A stretch of 35,375 nucleotides of DNA from contig DTRI01000131.1 in NCBI GenBank assembly GCA_012966015.1, positions 1 through 35,375 on the forward strand, written 5' to 3'. Positions within the stretch are counted from its first letter, which is position 1; each line of letters opens with the position of its first letter. This stretch comes from Flavobacteriales bacterium (GTDB lineage: Bacteria; Bacteroidota; Bacteroidia; NORP154). Under the pieces are notes generated by a model. It was not told where the DNA came from, ran no database searches, and was given only the letters and a program-made list of their open reading frames with translations. Shown here one piece after another: positions 1 to 7,870 of this stretch. The position numbers were made by a program, and so were the translations under genes.

Positions 1-248
1 TTGGATGGAGTACTTTTTCCTCTCCCACGAAGGTCAGCTACGAAAACGTCATAACCTTGTTGTGCCAGATAGGGAGCCAGTCCTTTGCCAGATGATGAAT
101 AGAATATTTTCCCATTTTCAATGGAGCCGTGAACCATAAATATGGGCTGCCCACCTGCATTGCTATAGAATCGCTTTAAATGAAGCGTATCGGTATTGTT
201 TACGGGAATGAAAATAGACTCTGACTGAATATTTCCTTGGGAATCCAT
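1..248 (-). CDS. Alpha/beta hydrolase, N-terminal fragment (runs off window edge)
   Basis: The visible 82 residues begin at an ATG (246-248) one base after the lepB stop codon, so the gene is probably the distal member of the lepB operon. The translation has a beta-strand followed by MVHGSIENG, the oxyanion-hole HG motif of alpha/beta hydrolases. After that come a GLAPYLAQQGYDVF helix-strand and ADLRGRGKS, the classic second beta-strand and loop of lysophospholipase/esterase-like hydrolases. The nucleophile elbow and the Asp/His of the triad lie outside the window, so substrate and completeness cannot be judged. No signal peptide is visible, which suggests a cytoplasmic enzyme. Family call is fairly secure; specific function is unknown. 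Confidence 0.8.
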   Translation of the reverse strand, partial: MDSQGNIQSESIFIPVNNTDTLHLKRFYSNAGGQPIFMVHGSIENGKIFYSSSGKGLAPYLAQQGYDVFVADLRGRGKSTPS

Positions 249-249
249 C

Positions 250-1500
250 TTAGCTGATGGTAGAGAAAAGCCTTCTCCAGCGAATTTTTGAGAACCAAGA
301 CTTGGCTTGATCAATAGAAAACCAGATAAACACCGCCTTCCCAACGATATGATCCTCGGGGACAAATCCCCAAAACCGTGAATCAGCTGAATTGTCTCTA
401 TTGTCGCCCATCATAAAGTAGTAGTCCATGTTAAACGTGTACGACTCTTGCTCTATACCGTTAATCAGGATCTTACCTTCTGTTACCGCTAGCTCATTTC
501 CTTCGTATACCGTGATTATCCTTTTATACAGGGCGATATTACTCACATTCAGCTCAACGCTTTTTCCCTTTTGAGGAATTGTAATTGGCCCAAAATTATC
601 CTTGTTAAATTTGAAATTGGAATCCGCTGGGAAAATATAGGAGGCATAACTATTTTCCGAATCACAGATCGGCTTTACATCTTGCACATTCGAAAAGGTG
701 TTCAGCTTCTTCATATTCTCAGCGGTGAGAGAAAATCTGTAGTCTCCCTGATTGGATACCAGCCCACCCTCTGTCACATCCATTTTCTCCAGCACTCTTG
801 GATTTAGGGTGTTTCCATCTGTTTTCACATGGTATGAATACTGCATTTCCGCTGGCATCTCAGCTTCTTCACCGTTAATATGCAGGGTTTTATTAATCAC
901 AGTCAGCTCATCACCCGGAATTCCTACGCAGCGTTTGATATAGTTTTCTCTTTTGTCTACCGGCCTGAAATCCTCCATTGGATAATTGAAAACAACCACA
1001 TCATTATTCTGTATTTTACCAAATCCAGGTATTCTGAAGTAGGGCAAATTGATCCACTCAAGGTAGGATTGGGTGCTCTCCGTAAGTGGTAGGGTATGAT
1101 GGGCGAATGGAAAAGAAAGTGGAGTGTTGGGTATTCGTGGCCCATAGCTTACCTTGCTTACGAATAAGAAATCACCTACCAGCAATGATTTTTCCATGGA
1201 AGGGGTAGGAATGGTGAACGCCTCTATAAAGAACATTCGGATCAGGGTTGCCGCAACTACAGCAAATACAATAGCATCTATCCACTCTCGGGCTGCACCT
1301 TTTTTCTTTGCCCCTTCTGTTTTGAATGAGGTTATAATCAACAAGTACCCCAAGGTTTCACCTATAAAGAATAGAACTACAGCAGTGGTCGTACCCATCG
1401 TAGAAAATGCCAGTGGGAAAAAACAAATCAACGCTAAAAAGAAGGTCGTGATTATCATCGCCCTGATTCTCTTATTCAATGCTTTAAACTTTTCTATCAT
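250..1500 (-). CDS. lepB: Signal peptidase I
   Basis: Type I signal peptidase, the inner-membrane Ser/Lys protease that removes Sec signal peptides. Three hydrophobic helices lie at about residues 14-34, 38-58 and 75-92. The catalytic Ser101 is in TPSMEKSLLVGD and the general-base Lys189 in YIKRCVGIPGDEL. The late box GDNRDNSADSRFWGFVP lies near residue 365. At 416 residues it is longer than the E. coli enzyme (324). The extra length is an insert of about 150 residues between the Lys box and the GDNRDNS box, as is common in Bacteroidota. It follows dapB by 9 bp and precedes the alpha/beta hydrolase by 1 bp, so it is almost certainly co-transcribed with both. It would process the many secreted proteins in this window before T9SS or exosortase handling. 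Confidence 0.97.
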   Translation of the reverse strand: MIEKFKALNKRIRAMIITTFFLALICFFPLAFSTMGTTTAVVLFFIGETLGYLLIITSFKTEGAKKKGAAREWIDAIVFAVVAATLIRMFFIEAFTIPTPSMEKSLLVGDFLFVSKVSYGPRIPNTPLSFPFAHHTLPLTESTQSYLEWINLPYFRIPGFGKIQNNDVVVFNYPMEDFRPVDKRENYIKRCVGIPGDELTVINKTLHINGEEAEMPAEMQYSYHVKTDGNTLNPRVLEKMDVTEGGLVSNQGDYRFSLTAENMKKLNTFSNVQDVKPICDSENSYASYIFPADSNFKFNKDNFGPITIPQKGKSVELNVSNIALYKRIITVYEGNELAVTEGKILINGIEQESYTFNMDYYFMMGDNRDNSADSRFWGFVPEDHIVGKAVFIWFSIDQAKSWFSKIRWRRLFSTIS

Positions 1501-1509
1501 TTTATTCTG

Positions 1510-2220
1510 TTAATTTTCCAATAAATCATCCATGGTGAAAACACCTTTTTTACCGGGTAGCCATTCGGCGGCCACTACCGCACCAATTGCAAAGCCGGCC
1601 CGCCCTTTCGCAGTATGTTTAAGTTCTATATTATCAACACTCGAATCATAGGATACACTATGAGTTCCGGGTACATTGCCTTCTCTGTGAGAAATAATAG
1701 AGATCGATCCATCCTCTGATGTTTCCTTATTTTCCCATTTAGATTTGCTGCTCAGGTTTTTGATAAGCCCTTCCGCCAGTGTAATTGCCGTTCCACTTGG
1801 TGAGTCGAGCTTTTCCGTGTGGTGTGTTTCCTCTATGCTGACATTATATGATGTGTGAGGATTCATCAATCGTGCAAGCTTTTCATTCGCATTGAACATA
1901 ATGTTAACACCCAGGCTAAAATTGGAAGCATAGAATAAAGCTCCTTGGGTATGGATACACAGGTCTTTTACTTCTTCAAAATTTTTCATCCATCCCGTCG
2001 TACCTACAATTATTGGGAGCTTAACGCTCAAGCATGCTTTAATATTATTCACTGCACTATTTGGGACGCTAAAATCTATTGCTGCATCTATATTTGAGAG
2101 ATCTGCATTGTCGATCGTGTTTGCAGAATCGAGTCTTAACCCAATTGTGTGATCTCTGGAAGTTGCAATTGCTTCTATTTCTTTCCCCATCTTTCCGTAT
2201 CCTATCAAAGCAATGTTCAT
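1510..2220 (-). CDS. dapB: 4-hydroxy-tetrahydrodipicolinate reductase
   Basis: DapB reduces 4-hydroxy-tetrahydrodipicolinate with NAD(P)H in the diaminopimelate/lysine pathway. The N-terminal Rossmann motif is GYGKMGKE (residues 7-14). Other signatures are IVGTTGWM, the active-site box EETHHTEKLDSPSGTA with the catalytic His pair and Lys, and the C-terminal GRAGFAIGAVVAAEWL. At 236 residues it is the short form usual in Bacteroidota (E. coli DapB is 273). The ATG at 2218-2220 leaves a 47-bp gap after the DUF5683 gene, and the stop is 9 bp from lepB. It is the fourth gene of the parA/parB/DUF5683/dapB/lepB order found widely in this phylum. DAP supply for peptidoglycan is thus grouped with segregation and secretion genes. 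Confidence 0.97.
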   Translation of the reverse strand: MNIALIGYGKMGKEIEAIATSRDHTIGLRLDSANTIDNADLSNIDAAIDFSVPNSAVNNIKACLSVKLPIIVGTTGWMKNFEEVKDLCIHTQGALFYASNFSLGVNIMFNANEKLARLMNPHTSYNVSIEETHHTEKLDSPSGTAITLAEGLIKNLSSKSKWENKETSEDGSISIISHREGNVPGTHSVSYDSSVDNIELKHTAKGRAGFAIGAVVAAEWLPGKKGVFTMDDLLEN

Positions 2221-2267
2221 GGGGTTGGCTATAGCGGGTGGGTGGTGTATGTAAAAATCGCGTAAAA

Positions 2268-2885
2268 TTACAATTTTAACGACAACCTGCCTCCTATATA
2301 TGGATCGGCTGAATGGCTGGTCCAGTGATACTCCGGTTGAAAGTTAAGTGAGAGGTCATCACTAATGTCATAGGTAAAGAAATGTGCATCCACTGCCGCG
2401 TCAATAATATTTAGAAGATAAAGCACACCTGTGAAAATAATAGAGAGATCTCTTCGCCTGTGGTACAATTCTTTGAAGTACTCTAGCTGTGCTTCACTGT
2501 ATTTCGTCTCTCCGTTGATGAGCTGATCGTCAAATATGTCTATTGTACTGCTGTCCAGATCAGCCCTGAGAATATAGGCTGTCCTGAATGTATTGTACTT
2601 TTTGTTGTTTTCGACTACCGAGTAGGTCAGCCCGGCCAGTCCAGCATAGATGATAGGAATCTTCCAGTATTTCTTGTTGTACGCCTGACCCAGACCGGGC
2701 AATAAAGCCGACATAAGAGATGCCGCTTTTGTAGAGTGTGATTTTGAAGTATCTGAGTCGTTTCCCTTCAAAGTCTTGTCTGTAATGTGTTTCACTGTGC
2801 TGCCTTCTTGCAGCGTGTCTACGCGTTGCGCTCCAGCGTAATGAGCAAACGCAATGAGAATAAATAATAAAGGCAAGATTTTCAA
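2268..2885 (-). CDS. DUF5683 family membrane protein
   Basis: A 205-residue protein with a cleavable N-terminal signal (residues 1-19, ending YAGAQ). A polar linker follows, then the DUF5683 core: SLMSALLPGLGQAYNKKYWKIP and a hydrophobic segment (IIYAGLAGLTYSVVENN). Then comes a charged stretch with YHRRRDLS, a second hydrophobic segment (IIFTGVLYLLNIIDAAVDAHFF) and a short beta-rich C terminus ending GGRLSLKL. The PGLGQxYN-K-W signature and the D-A-V-D-A-H motif are what identify the family. Its biochemical role is not established. It lies 20 bp after parB and 47 bp before dapB, its usual position in Bacteroidota, so an envelope role co-expressed with chromosome partition is likely. Confidence 0.9.
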   Translation of the reverse strand: MKILPLLFILIAFAHYAGAQRVDTLQEGSTVKHITDKTLKGNDSDTSKSHSTKAASLMSALLPGLGQAYNKKYWKIPIIYAGLAGLTYSVVENNKKYNTFRTAYILRADLDSSTIDIFDDQLINGETKYSEAQLEYFKELYHRRRDLSIIFTGVLYLLNIIDAAVDAHFFTYDISDDLSLNFQPEYHWTSHSADPYIGGRLSLKL

Positions 2886-2905
2886 GGAAGCTGTTTGTAA
2901 TCTAG

Positions 2906-3817
2906 TTAGTCTATATCCAGCACATCCAAAATTCTGGTCAGGTCCTCTTCGGAGCTGTATGGAATAACGATCTTTCCCTTTTTGTTATTGTATCCGGATA
3001 CAACCACTTCTGTATCAAAATGGGTGGATAGTCTGTAATTAAGCTTTTTGTGTTCATTTGAAAGCATGTGAGGGGCTTGCTTTTCGATACTTCCCTCTTT
3101 TCTGTCTATAGACCTCACCAGCTCCTCAACCTGACGTACGGAAAGTCCATTCTTTACAGTTTTCTTGTAAATTCCCAGCTGCACGCTCTCATCTTCGATG
3201 TTTATAATGGCACGTGCATGGCCCATCTGAATTAGCTGGTCTCTCAAGCCGATTTGTACTTCAGAAGGCAGTTTTAGCAATCTCAGGTAATTACTAATGG
3301 TGGCCCTGTTTTTTCCCACTTTTTCGCTGAGCTCATCTTGTGAGAGACCTACTTCTTCTGTTAGTCTCTTGAAACTTATAGATATTTCAATAGGATTAAG
3401 CTGTTCTCGCTGTATATTTTCAACCAGTGCCATCTCCAGCATTTGCTGATCATTGGCAATTCGTATGTAGCACGGAACTTCTGCGAGTCCAGCCAGCTTA
3501 CACGCCTTGAGCCTTCTTTCACCAGAAATAATCTGGTATTTTTCGTAACCCATTTTTCTTACCGTGATGGGTTGGATGAGATTGTGCTCTTTGATTGAGT
3601 TAGCGAGGTCATTCAAGGCTTCAGCATCAAACTTCGTTCTGGGCTGGAAGGGATTAGCGTCAATACTGCTGAGCGGTAAATTGGCGATTGATCCCACCAC
3701 CTTATCTGCATGAGCCACTCCAGAAGTATCAACTTCCGGTTTGCTGGTAACATCTGTATCGTAATTTTCGAGCAGAGCGCTGAGTCCCTTTCCTAGTGCA
3801 TTTCTTTTCGCTGCCAT
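2906..3817 (-). CDS. parB: Chromosome-partitioning protein ParB
   Basis: ParB/Spo0J binds parS sites, spreads as a CTP-dependent clamp and stimulates ParA. The N terminus MAAKRNALGKGLSALL is the canonical ParA-interacting tail, which supports this start even though it lies inside the methyltransferase gene. The ParB/Srx fold includes the PFQPRTKF strand and the CTP-binding ISGERRLKACKLAG box. The helix-turn-helix is at about residues 155-180 (LSQDELSEKVGKNRATISNYLRLLKLP). A charged linker and a C-terminal dimerisation segment follow. At 303 residues the length is normal. It overlaps the upstream methyltransferase by 25 nt, which suggests translational coupling. I did not find a consensus parS-like palindrome by eye. 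Confidence 0.97.
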   Translation of the reverse strand: MAAKRNALGKGLSALLENYDTDVTSKPEVDTSGVAHADKVVGSIANLPLSSIDANPFQPRTKFDAEALNDLANSIKEHNLIQPITVRKMGYEKYQIISGERRLKACKLAGLAEVPCYIRIANDQQMLEMALVENIQREQLNPIEISISFKRLTEEVGLSQDELSEKVGKNRATISNYLRLLKLPSEVQIGLRDQLIQMGHARAIINIEDESVQLGIYKKTVKNGLSVRQVEELVRSIDRKEGSIEKQAPHMLSNEHKKLNYRLSTHFDTEVVVSGYNNKKGKIVIPYSSEEDLTRILDVLDID

Positions 3818-4815
3818 TTGTTTTTCCGCTTGTTGGTTGTTGTTCTATTGGTTGTGAGGCCTTCCTTTAACCTGGTATTAGCAATATCAAAATATCCTTT
3901 GTCCAGTTCATAGCCGATAAATTTTCTATTGCAATTGGTTGCCGCTACACCCGTACTCCCACTTCCCATGAAGGGATCTAGAATAGTCTGTTCGCCAAAG
4001 CTCACTAACTTTACCAGGTGTTCCATCAACTCTACAGGTTTAAGAGTCGGGTGGTGATTAAATTTGTCTTTACCTTGCCTCACTTTTGGAACGAGAAAGA
4101 ATTTGTCATATCCATCTTCAAACTTCTGTGTTCTGATGATATTGGAAGGTACCCTGCCTTTTGGATGCGGGTTGTGCCCAACTTTAGATTCACCCTTTTC
4201 ATAAGGGATTCTAGATTCTTCAATGTTCAGGGCACCTGTTCCATATTTGATCATGTTTTGTGCCACAGACAAACCATCTTCTAAAGGTTTCTGTATCATA
4301 ATAATGGGTTCATACGCCGGCTTTAATGACAGTCCGGCCCCTTTGAACCGCTGACCTAGCTTGGAAGTCGGCTCATATCTGAATTTTATGCCGGCTGACT
4401 TGTAACTATTCGCTCCTCCTTTTTTGTAACCCTGCACGTATTGATATACGCCAGCCATTTGACTTTCTGCTCCCAGCTCCTTGTCGATATCAATTGCCAG
4501 ATTACGACTCTTGGGCATACCGTTCAGGAAGGACCAAAACAGTACGTCTTTGATCATTAGGCCGCTGTCCTCTAAATGAACCATTATCCGGTGCATCAGC
4601 TTAATAGAGGTGAACACAAGTCCAAATCCCCCGGGCTTGAGTACTGAGAGGGTATCCTTCCAAATTTGGCTGTCTGGAAGGTTTTTATCCCAATGGTTAT
4701 TCTGAAATGAAATACCGTAGGGTGGGTCGGTTATCAAAGCATCAATTGAGTCATTCTTGACGTCCTTCAACCCATAACAACTGCTGTTGCGAATAATATG
4801 TGTGTCTTTACCCAT
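3793..4815 (-). CDS. Site-specific DNA methyltransferase (DPPY type, beta-class order)
   Basis: An S-adenosylmethionine-dependent amino-methyltransferase. The catalytic motif DPPYGISF is at residues 30-37. The SAM-binding motif DPFMGSGSTG is at 280-289, after a variable central region that should contain target recognition. Catalytic motif first and SAM motif last is the beta-class arrangement; DPPY favours N6-adenine, though N4-cytosine cannot be excluded. The HHPTLKPVELMEHLV segment before the SAM motif is typical of the family. No restriction endonuclease gene is adjacent, so this is an orphan methyltransferase. The last 21 residues are basic and polar, and overlap parB by 25 nt. The ATG at 4813-4815 follows a 98-bp gap after the propeller gene. 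Its place between parA and parB is unusual for Bacteroidota. Confidence 0.93.
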   Translation of the reverse strand: MGKDTHIIRNSSCYGLKDVKNDSIDALITDPPYGISFQNNHWDKNLPDSQIWKDTLSVLKPGGFGLVFTSIKLMHRIMVHLEDSGLMIKDVLFWSFLNGMPKSRNLAIDIDKELGAESQMAGVYQYVQGYKKGGANSYKSAGIKFRYEPTSKLGQRFKGAGLSLKPAYEPIIMIQKPLEDGLSVAQNMIKYGTGALNIEESRIPYEKGESKVGHNPHPKGRVPSNIIRTQKFEDGYDKFFLVPKVRQGKDKFNHHPTLKPVELMEHLVKLVSFGEQTILDPFMGSGSTGVAATNCNRKFIGYELDKGYFDIANTRLKEGLTTNRTTTNKRKNKWQRKEMH

Positions 4816-4913
4816 GCCTATAAAGGTCAGGATTTTTTGTTAGAAATAAAATGGTAAAGAATAATGGTGAAAATGTTCTTGCGTTTAGCCTATTTGTATT
4901 AGCCGGCCGCTAA

Positions 4914-6050
4914 CTAATTACCTGTCGCGTCGGTTTTGATAAGATAAACGTTTTTTGTCTTCTCCAATTTTTCACCTTCAGGTTGTGAGATAACTGTAGA
5001 TCCTCCAATTACAAAACCACCATCATCAGTCTGATCAACGGAATTTCCGTAGTCATCAGAATCATCCCCAAATGTACTGGTCCACTTCACATTTCCATTT
5101 TCATCAGTGCGGATCAGGTAAGCGTCTATCCCTCGTCCGAAACTATTGCTGTATCCTGCAACTACAAAACCACCGTCATGAGTTTGTTGTACGCTCATGC
5201 CATAATCGTCGGTTTTTCCGCCAAAGGTCTTGGTCCACATTTGATTTCCATCTTTGTCAGCACGGACCAGGTAAACATCAACACCTCCAGCACCAAAACT
5301 TTCCGTATACCCGGTTATAATATAACCCCCGTCAGCGGTTTGCGCTACACAGTTACCCTCTTCACTACCGGTGCCGCCAAAAGTTTGCATCCACATCTTC
5401 TTTCCCTTTATATCCGATCGAATTAGATATACATCGTAATCGCCAGCTCCGAAGCTATTGGTTCTGCCAGTAATAATAAATCCGCCGTCTGAGGTTTCCT
5501 GAACCGAATTACCTTGTTCAATACCGCTGCCACCATAAACCTTGGTCCAGGCAGTGTCTCCATTTTGTTTTACTTTTAAGATATAGGCATTCACGGTACC
5601 CTTTCCAAAACTGTAAGTTTCACCCGCAATAATGTAACCTCCATCTTTGGTTTCCCATACTGAATTACCTTGGTCTAACCCGATACCTCCATAGGTTCTT
5701 GTCCAAAGTGTATCCCCTGTGCTTTTTGTTTTTATCAGGTAAACATCAGTCTTGCCGGCGCCGCGGGAATTTGTGTATCCTGTGATGATGAAACCTCCGT
5801 CTGCTGTTTCGCGTATTGAAAGCCCTTCCTCGCTCCCTCTTCCCCCGTATTGCTTGGTCCATAGTGTTTTACCAATGGCGTCTGACTTAACAAGGTAGGC
5901 TTGCACGCCTCCGCCTCCAAAGCTGACGGTTCTGCCGACAACAACATAGCCGCCATCTTTTGTTTGTTGCACTGCATTTCCCCGATTGTAAAAATCTGTT
6001 TCGCCAATTGACTTTTTAAAAGAGGCTTGGCCGTAGAGATTGGGAGATAA
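4914..6050 (-). repeat. Seven in-frame repeats of about 153 bp inside the propeller gene
   Basis: The coding DNA between the signal peptide and the stop codon is made of seven degenerate direct repeats of about 150-155 bp, each encoding one propeller blade. The DGG core (for example TKDGGY, TADGGF, TSDGGF, TDDGGF) recurs once per unit. Copies differ at many third-codon positions, so the array is old rather than freshly amplified. Such arrays can expand or contract by recombination in multiples of a blade. Confidence 0.8.
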
Positions 6051-6113
6051 AATTGTGATTGCACAGAGAAGTGCAATCCTTATTCTTCTCTGGTGCAAGG
6101 CTAAATTATACAT
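4914..6113 (-). CDS. Secreted seven-bladed beta-propeller repeat protein
   Basis: A 399-residue protein with a Sec signal peptide (residues 1-28: two Arg, a hydrophobic core, then LYGQ). The rest consists of seven repeats of about 51 residues, each reading GNSVQxTxDGGxxIxGxTxSFGxGxxDxYLIKxDxxGxxxWTKTFGG. The seventh repeat stops at YLIKTDATGN, without its last WTKTFGG strand. The short N-terminal stretch FKKSIGET looks like that missing strand, which would close the ring Velcro-fashion as in WD40 propellers. There is no T9SS or exosortase tail, so it may stay in the periplasm or be a carrier-bound surface protein. It lies 40 bp downstream of parA and 98 bp upstream of the methyltransferase. 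Function is unknown; propellers of this kind are usually binding scaffolds. Confidence 0.88.
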   Translation of the reverse strand: MYNLALHQRRIRIALLCAITILSPNLYGQASFKKSIGETDFYNRGNAVQQTKDGGYVVVGRTVSFGGGGVQAYLVKSDAIGKTLWTKQYGGRGSEEGLSIRETADGGFIITGYTNSRGAGKTDVYLIKTKSTGDTLWTRTYGGIGLDQGNSVWETKDGGYIIAGETYSFGKGTVNAYILKVKQNGDTAWTKVYGGSGIEQGNSVQETSDGGFIITGRTNSFGAGDYDVYLIRSDIKGKKMWMQTFGGTGSEEGNCVAQTADGGYIITGYTESFGAGGVDVYLVRADKDGNQMWTKTFGGKTDDYGMSVQQTHDGGFVVAGYSNSFGRGIDAYLIRTDENGNVKWTSTFGDDSDDYGNSVDQTDDGGFVIGGSTVISQPEGEKLEKTKNVYLIKTDATGN

Positions 6114-6153
6114 TGGGTAACTGATTTTTTAGACAGACCCAATATTAACTATT

Positions 6154-6960
6154 TTAAATCACATCAGCAACGTTTTCTTCCTGCAGCGTTTTGGCTTTTT
6201 CGTTGCGCTGTATCAGCTCTCTTGCAAGGTTTAAATAATTGATCGCTCCCTTGCTGCTTGCATCGTGCATAATGATGGTCTGCCCAAAACTTGGGGCTTC
6301 ACCCAATCTAGTATTTCTTTGAATGATCGTATTGAATACCATGTGCTGGAAGTGCGTTTTGACCTGTTCTACAATCTGATTAGATAGCCGTAATCTGCTA
6401 TCATACATGGTAAGCAGGAACCCTTCAATTTCTAAATCTGGATTCTGCCTGGATTGAATGATCTTGATGGTATTCAGCAATTTGCCTAATCCTTCAAGTG
6501 CAAAATACTCACACTGAACCGGTACTATTACGGAGTCTGCTGCTGTTAATGAATTGATAGTAATAAGCCCTAATGAAGGAGAGCAATCAATGATGATGTA
6601 ATCGTATTTGCCTCTAACTTTAGCGAGCGTTTCTTTCATCTTGTGCTCTCTGTTGGCAAGATTTATCATTTCAATTTCCGCTCCCACCAGATCAATATGT
6701 GCAGGGATGATGTCTAAGTTCGGCGTTTCAGATTTTAAGATTACATCATTGGGGTCCAAATGGTTGATGATGCACTCGTAGATGCTCGTTTTGATATTCT
6801 TTGGCTCAAAACCCAATCCGGAAGTGGAATTGGCTTGCGGGTCAGCGTCAACCAGTAAAGTCTTGTATTCCAATACCGCCAGGCTGGCCGCAAGATTGAT
6901 AGAAGTGGTTGTTTTGCCAACTCCTCCCTTTTGATTTGCAATTGCTATTGTTTTGCTCAT
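6154..6960 (-). CDS. parA: Chromosome-partitioning ATPase ParA (Soj)
   Basis: A ParA/MinD-family P-loop ATPase. It has the deviant Walker A motif KGGVGKTTT starting at residue 11 (the first Lys is the signature lysine), a Walker A' segment LLVDADPQANSTSGLG and a Walker B YIIIDCSPSLGLIT. The box VIVPVQCEYFALEGLGKLL is also diagnostic for Soj-type ParA. At 268 residues it is a small chromosomal ParA lacking the N-terminal HTH of plasmid forms. The start is 7 bp after the UPF0173 gene, so those two genes share a transcript. Its partner parB is about 2.3 kb further on, separated by the propeller and methyltransferase genes. Confidence 0.97.
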   Translation of the reverse strand: MSKTIAIANQKGGVGKTTTSINLAASLAVLEYKTLLVDADPQANSTSGLGFEPKNIKTSIYECIINHLDPNDVILKSETPNLDIIPAHIDLVGAEIEMINLANREHKMKETLAKVRGKYDYIIIDCSPSLGLITINSLTAADSVIVPVQCEYFALEGLGKLLNTIKIIQSRQNPDLEIEGFLLTMYDSRLRLSNQIVEQVKTHFQHMVFNTIIQRNTRLGEAPSFGQTIIMHDASSKGAINYLNLARELIQRNEKAKTLQEENVADVI

Positions 6961-6967
6961 GTGTGTT

Positions 6968-7648
6968 TTACAGATCTATGGATTCTCCAATATTAATAAT
7001 ACTTAACTGCTTACCCTTATCGGTAAACTCCTTTTTAGCGCGGTCTTTGTCTATAACGATGTAGCCAAATGTATCGTAGTGCATGGCTATGATATTATCG
7101 CATTTTATAAAGTCGGCTGCAATTACGGCATCGCTTATTCCCATGGTAAAATTGTCTCCAATAGGTAAGAACGCAAAATTGATGTCTTCGTAATCTCCCA
7201 ACAGTTTCATGTCATAAGTTAGTGCCGTGTCTCCAGCATAATAAAAACTGACGCCATCGCTTTTTACAACAAAGCCGCCTGGGTTTCCGCCATACGTTCC
7301 ATCCGGTAATACACTCGAGTGAACCGCATTCACATATTTTACTGTACCAAAGTCAAAGGACCATTCCCCGCCGTGATTCATTGGATGCCCGTTATCCACA
7401 CCTTGTGCGCCAAACCACGTCACAATTTCAAAATTGGAAACGATGGTAGCGCCAGTTCTCTTGGCAATGCTTACTGCATCTGCCACGTGATCTTCATGCC
7501 CATGTGATATGAAAATGAAGTCGGCAGGTATTGAATCAACGGTCACGTCTTTTGCCAACTCGTTGGGAGAAATGAACGGATCAAACAGAAGGTTTTTCCC
7601 GCCCGCCACTATGCCAAAAGTAGAATGCCCGTAGTAAGTAATCCTCAT
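6968..7648 (-). CDS. UPF0173 family metal-dependent hydrolase (metallo-beta-lactamase fold)
   Basis: A 226-residue protein whose HGHEDH motif (His49, His51, Asp53, His54) is the zinc-binding signature of the metallo-beta-lactamase superfamily. The N-terminal YYGHSTFGI and LLFDPFISPN, the late FYYAGDTALTYDM and the C-terminal IAMHYDTFGYI match the UPF0173 subfamily. There is no signal peptide, so it is likely cytoplasmic; the substrate is unknown for the family. It appears to be the first gene of the partition operon, with parA beginning 7 bp after its stop codon. The 222-bp region upstream (7649-7870) separates it from the divergent DoxX-like gene and should contain its promoter, but I saw no exact TAnnTTTG box on the minus strand there. 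Confidence 0.92.
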   Translation of the reverse strand: MRITYYGHSTFGIVAGGKNLLFDPFISPNELAKDVTVDSIPADFIFISHGHEDHVADAVSIAKRTGATIVSNFEIVTWFGAQGVDNGHPMNHGGEWSFDFGTVKYVNAVHSSVLPDGTYGGNPGGFVVKSDGVSFYYAGDTALTYDMKLLGDYEDINFAFLPIGDNFTMGISDAVIAADFIKCDNIIAMHYDTFGYIVIDKDRAKKEFTDKGKQLSIINIGESIDL

Positions 7649-7781
7649 TGTAATCTGGTGAAGCTAAGAAAGCTATATTTAAAATGCTTTCTTTTGAACG
7701 CGACTAAAATTAGTGTTTCTAGTGTTGGGGAACACTCAGGAGGCCAATAAACTTTTAAACATTTTCGTGTTAATATGAACG

Positions 7782-7815
7782 TTTGGTACGAGATCGTTCG
7801 TCGCTCATAATTTTC
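7782..7815 (+). promoter_or_regulatory. Possible Bacteroidota-type promoter for the DoxX-like gene
   Basis: TTTG at 7782-7785 and TAATTTTC at 7808-7815 are separated by 22 bp. The second box has one mismatch to the TAnnTTTG consensus. Transcription would begin near 7819, giving a leader of about 50 nt before the ATG at 7871. This is a weak match in an AT-rich divergent intergenic region. Confidence 0.35.
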
Positions 7816-7870
7816 AAACTTTGTATGTCCAACTGCGAGCGGTTCTGTGCCAAAGCTAAATACATGAAAA

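Noticed and set aside
2770-2800. parS-like half site (GTTTCAC) within the DUF5683 gene.
   Set aside because: Only a half-match to the 16-bp parS palindrome; the other arm is absent, so chance is the simpler explanation.
3793-6113. Integrative element carrying the methyltransferase and propeller genes.
   Set aside because: No integrase, transposase, tRNA target, terminal repeat or clear base-composition change was seen. It is only a gene-order anomaly.
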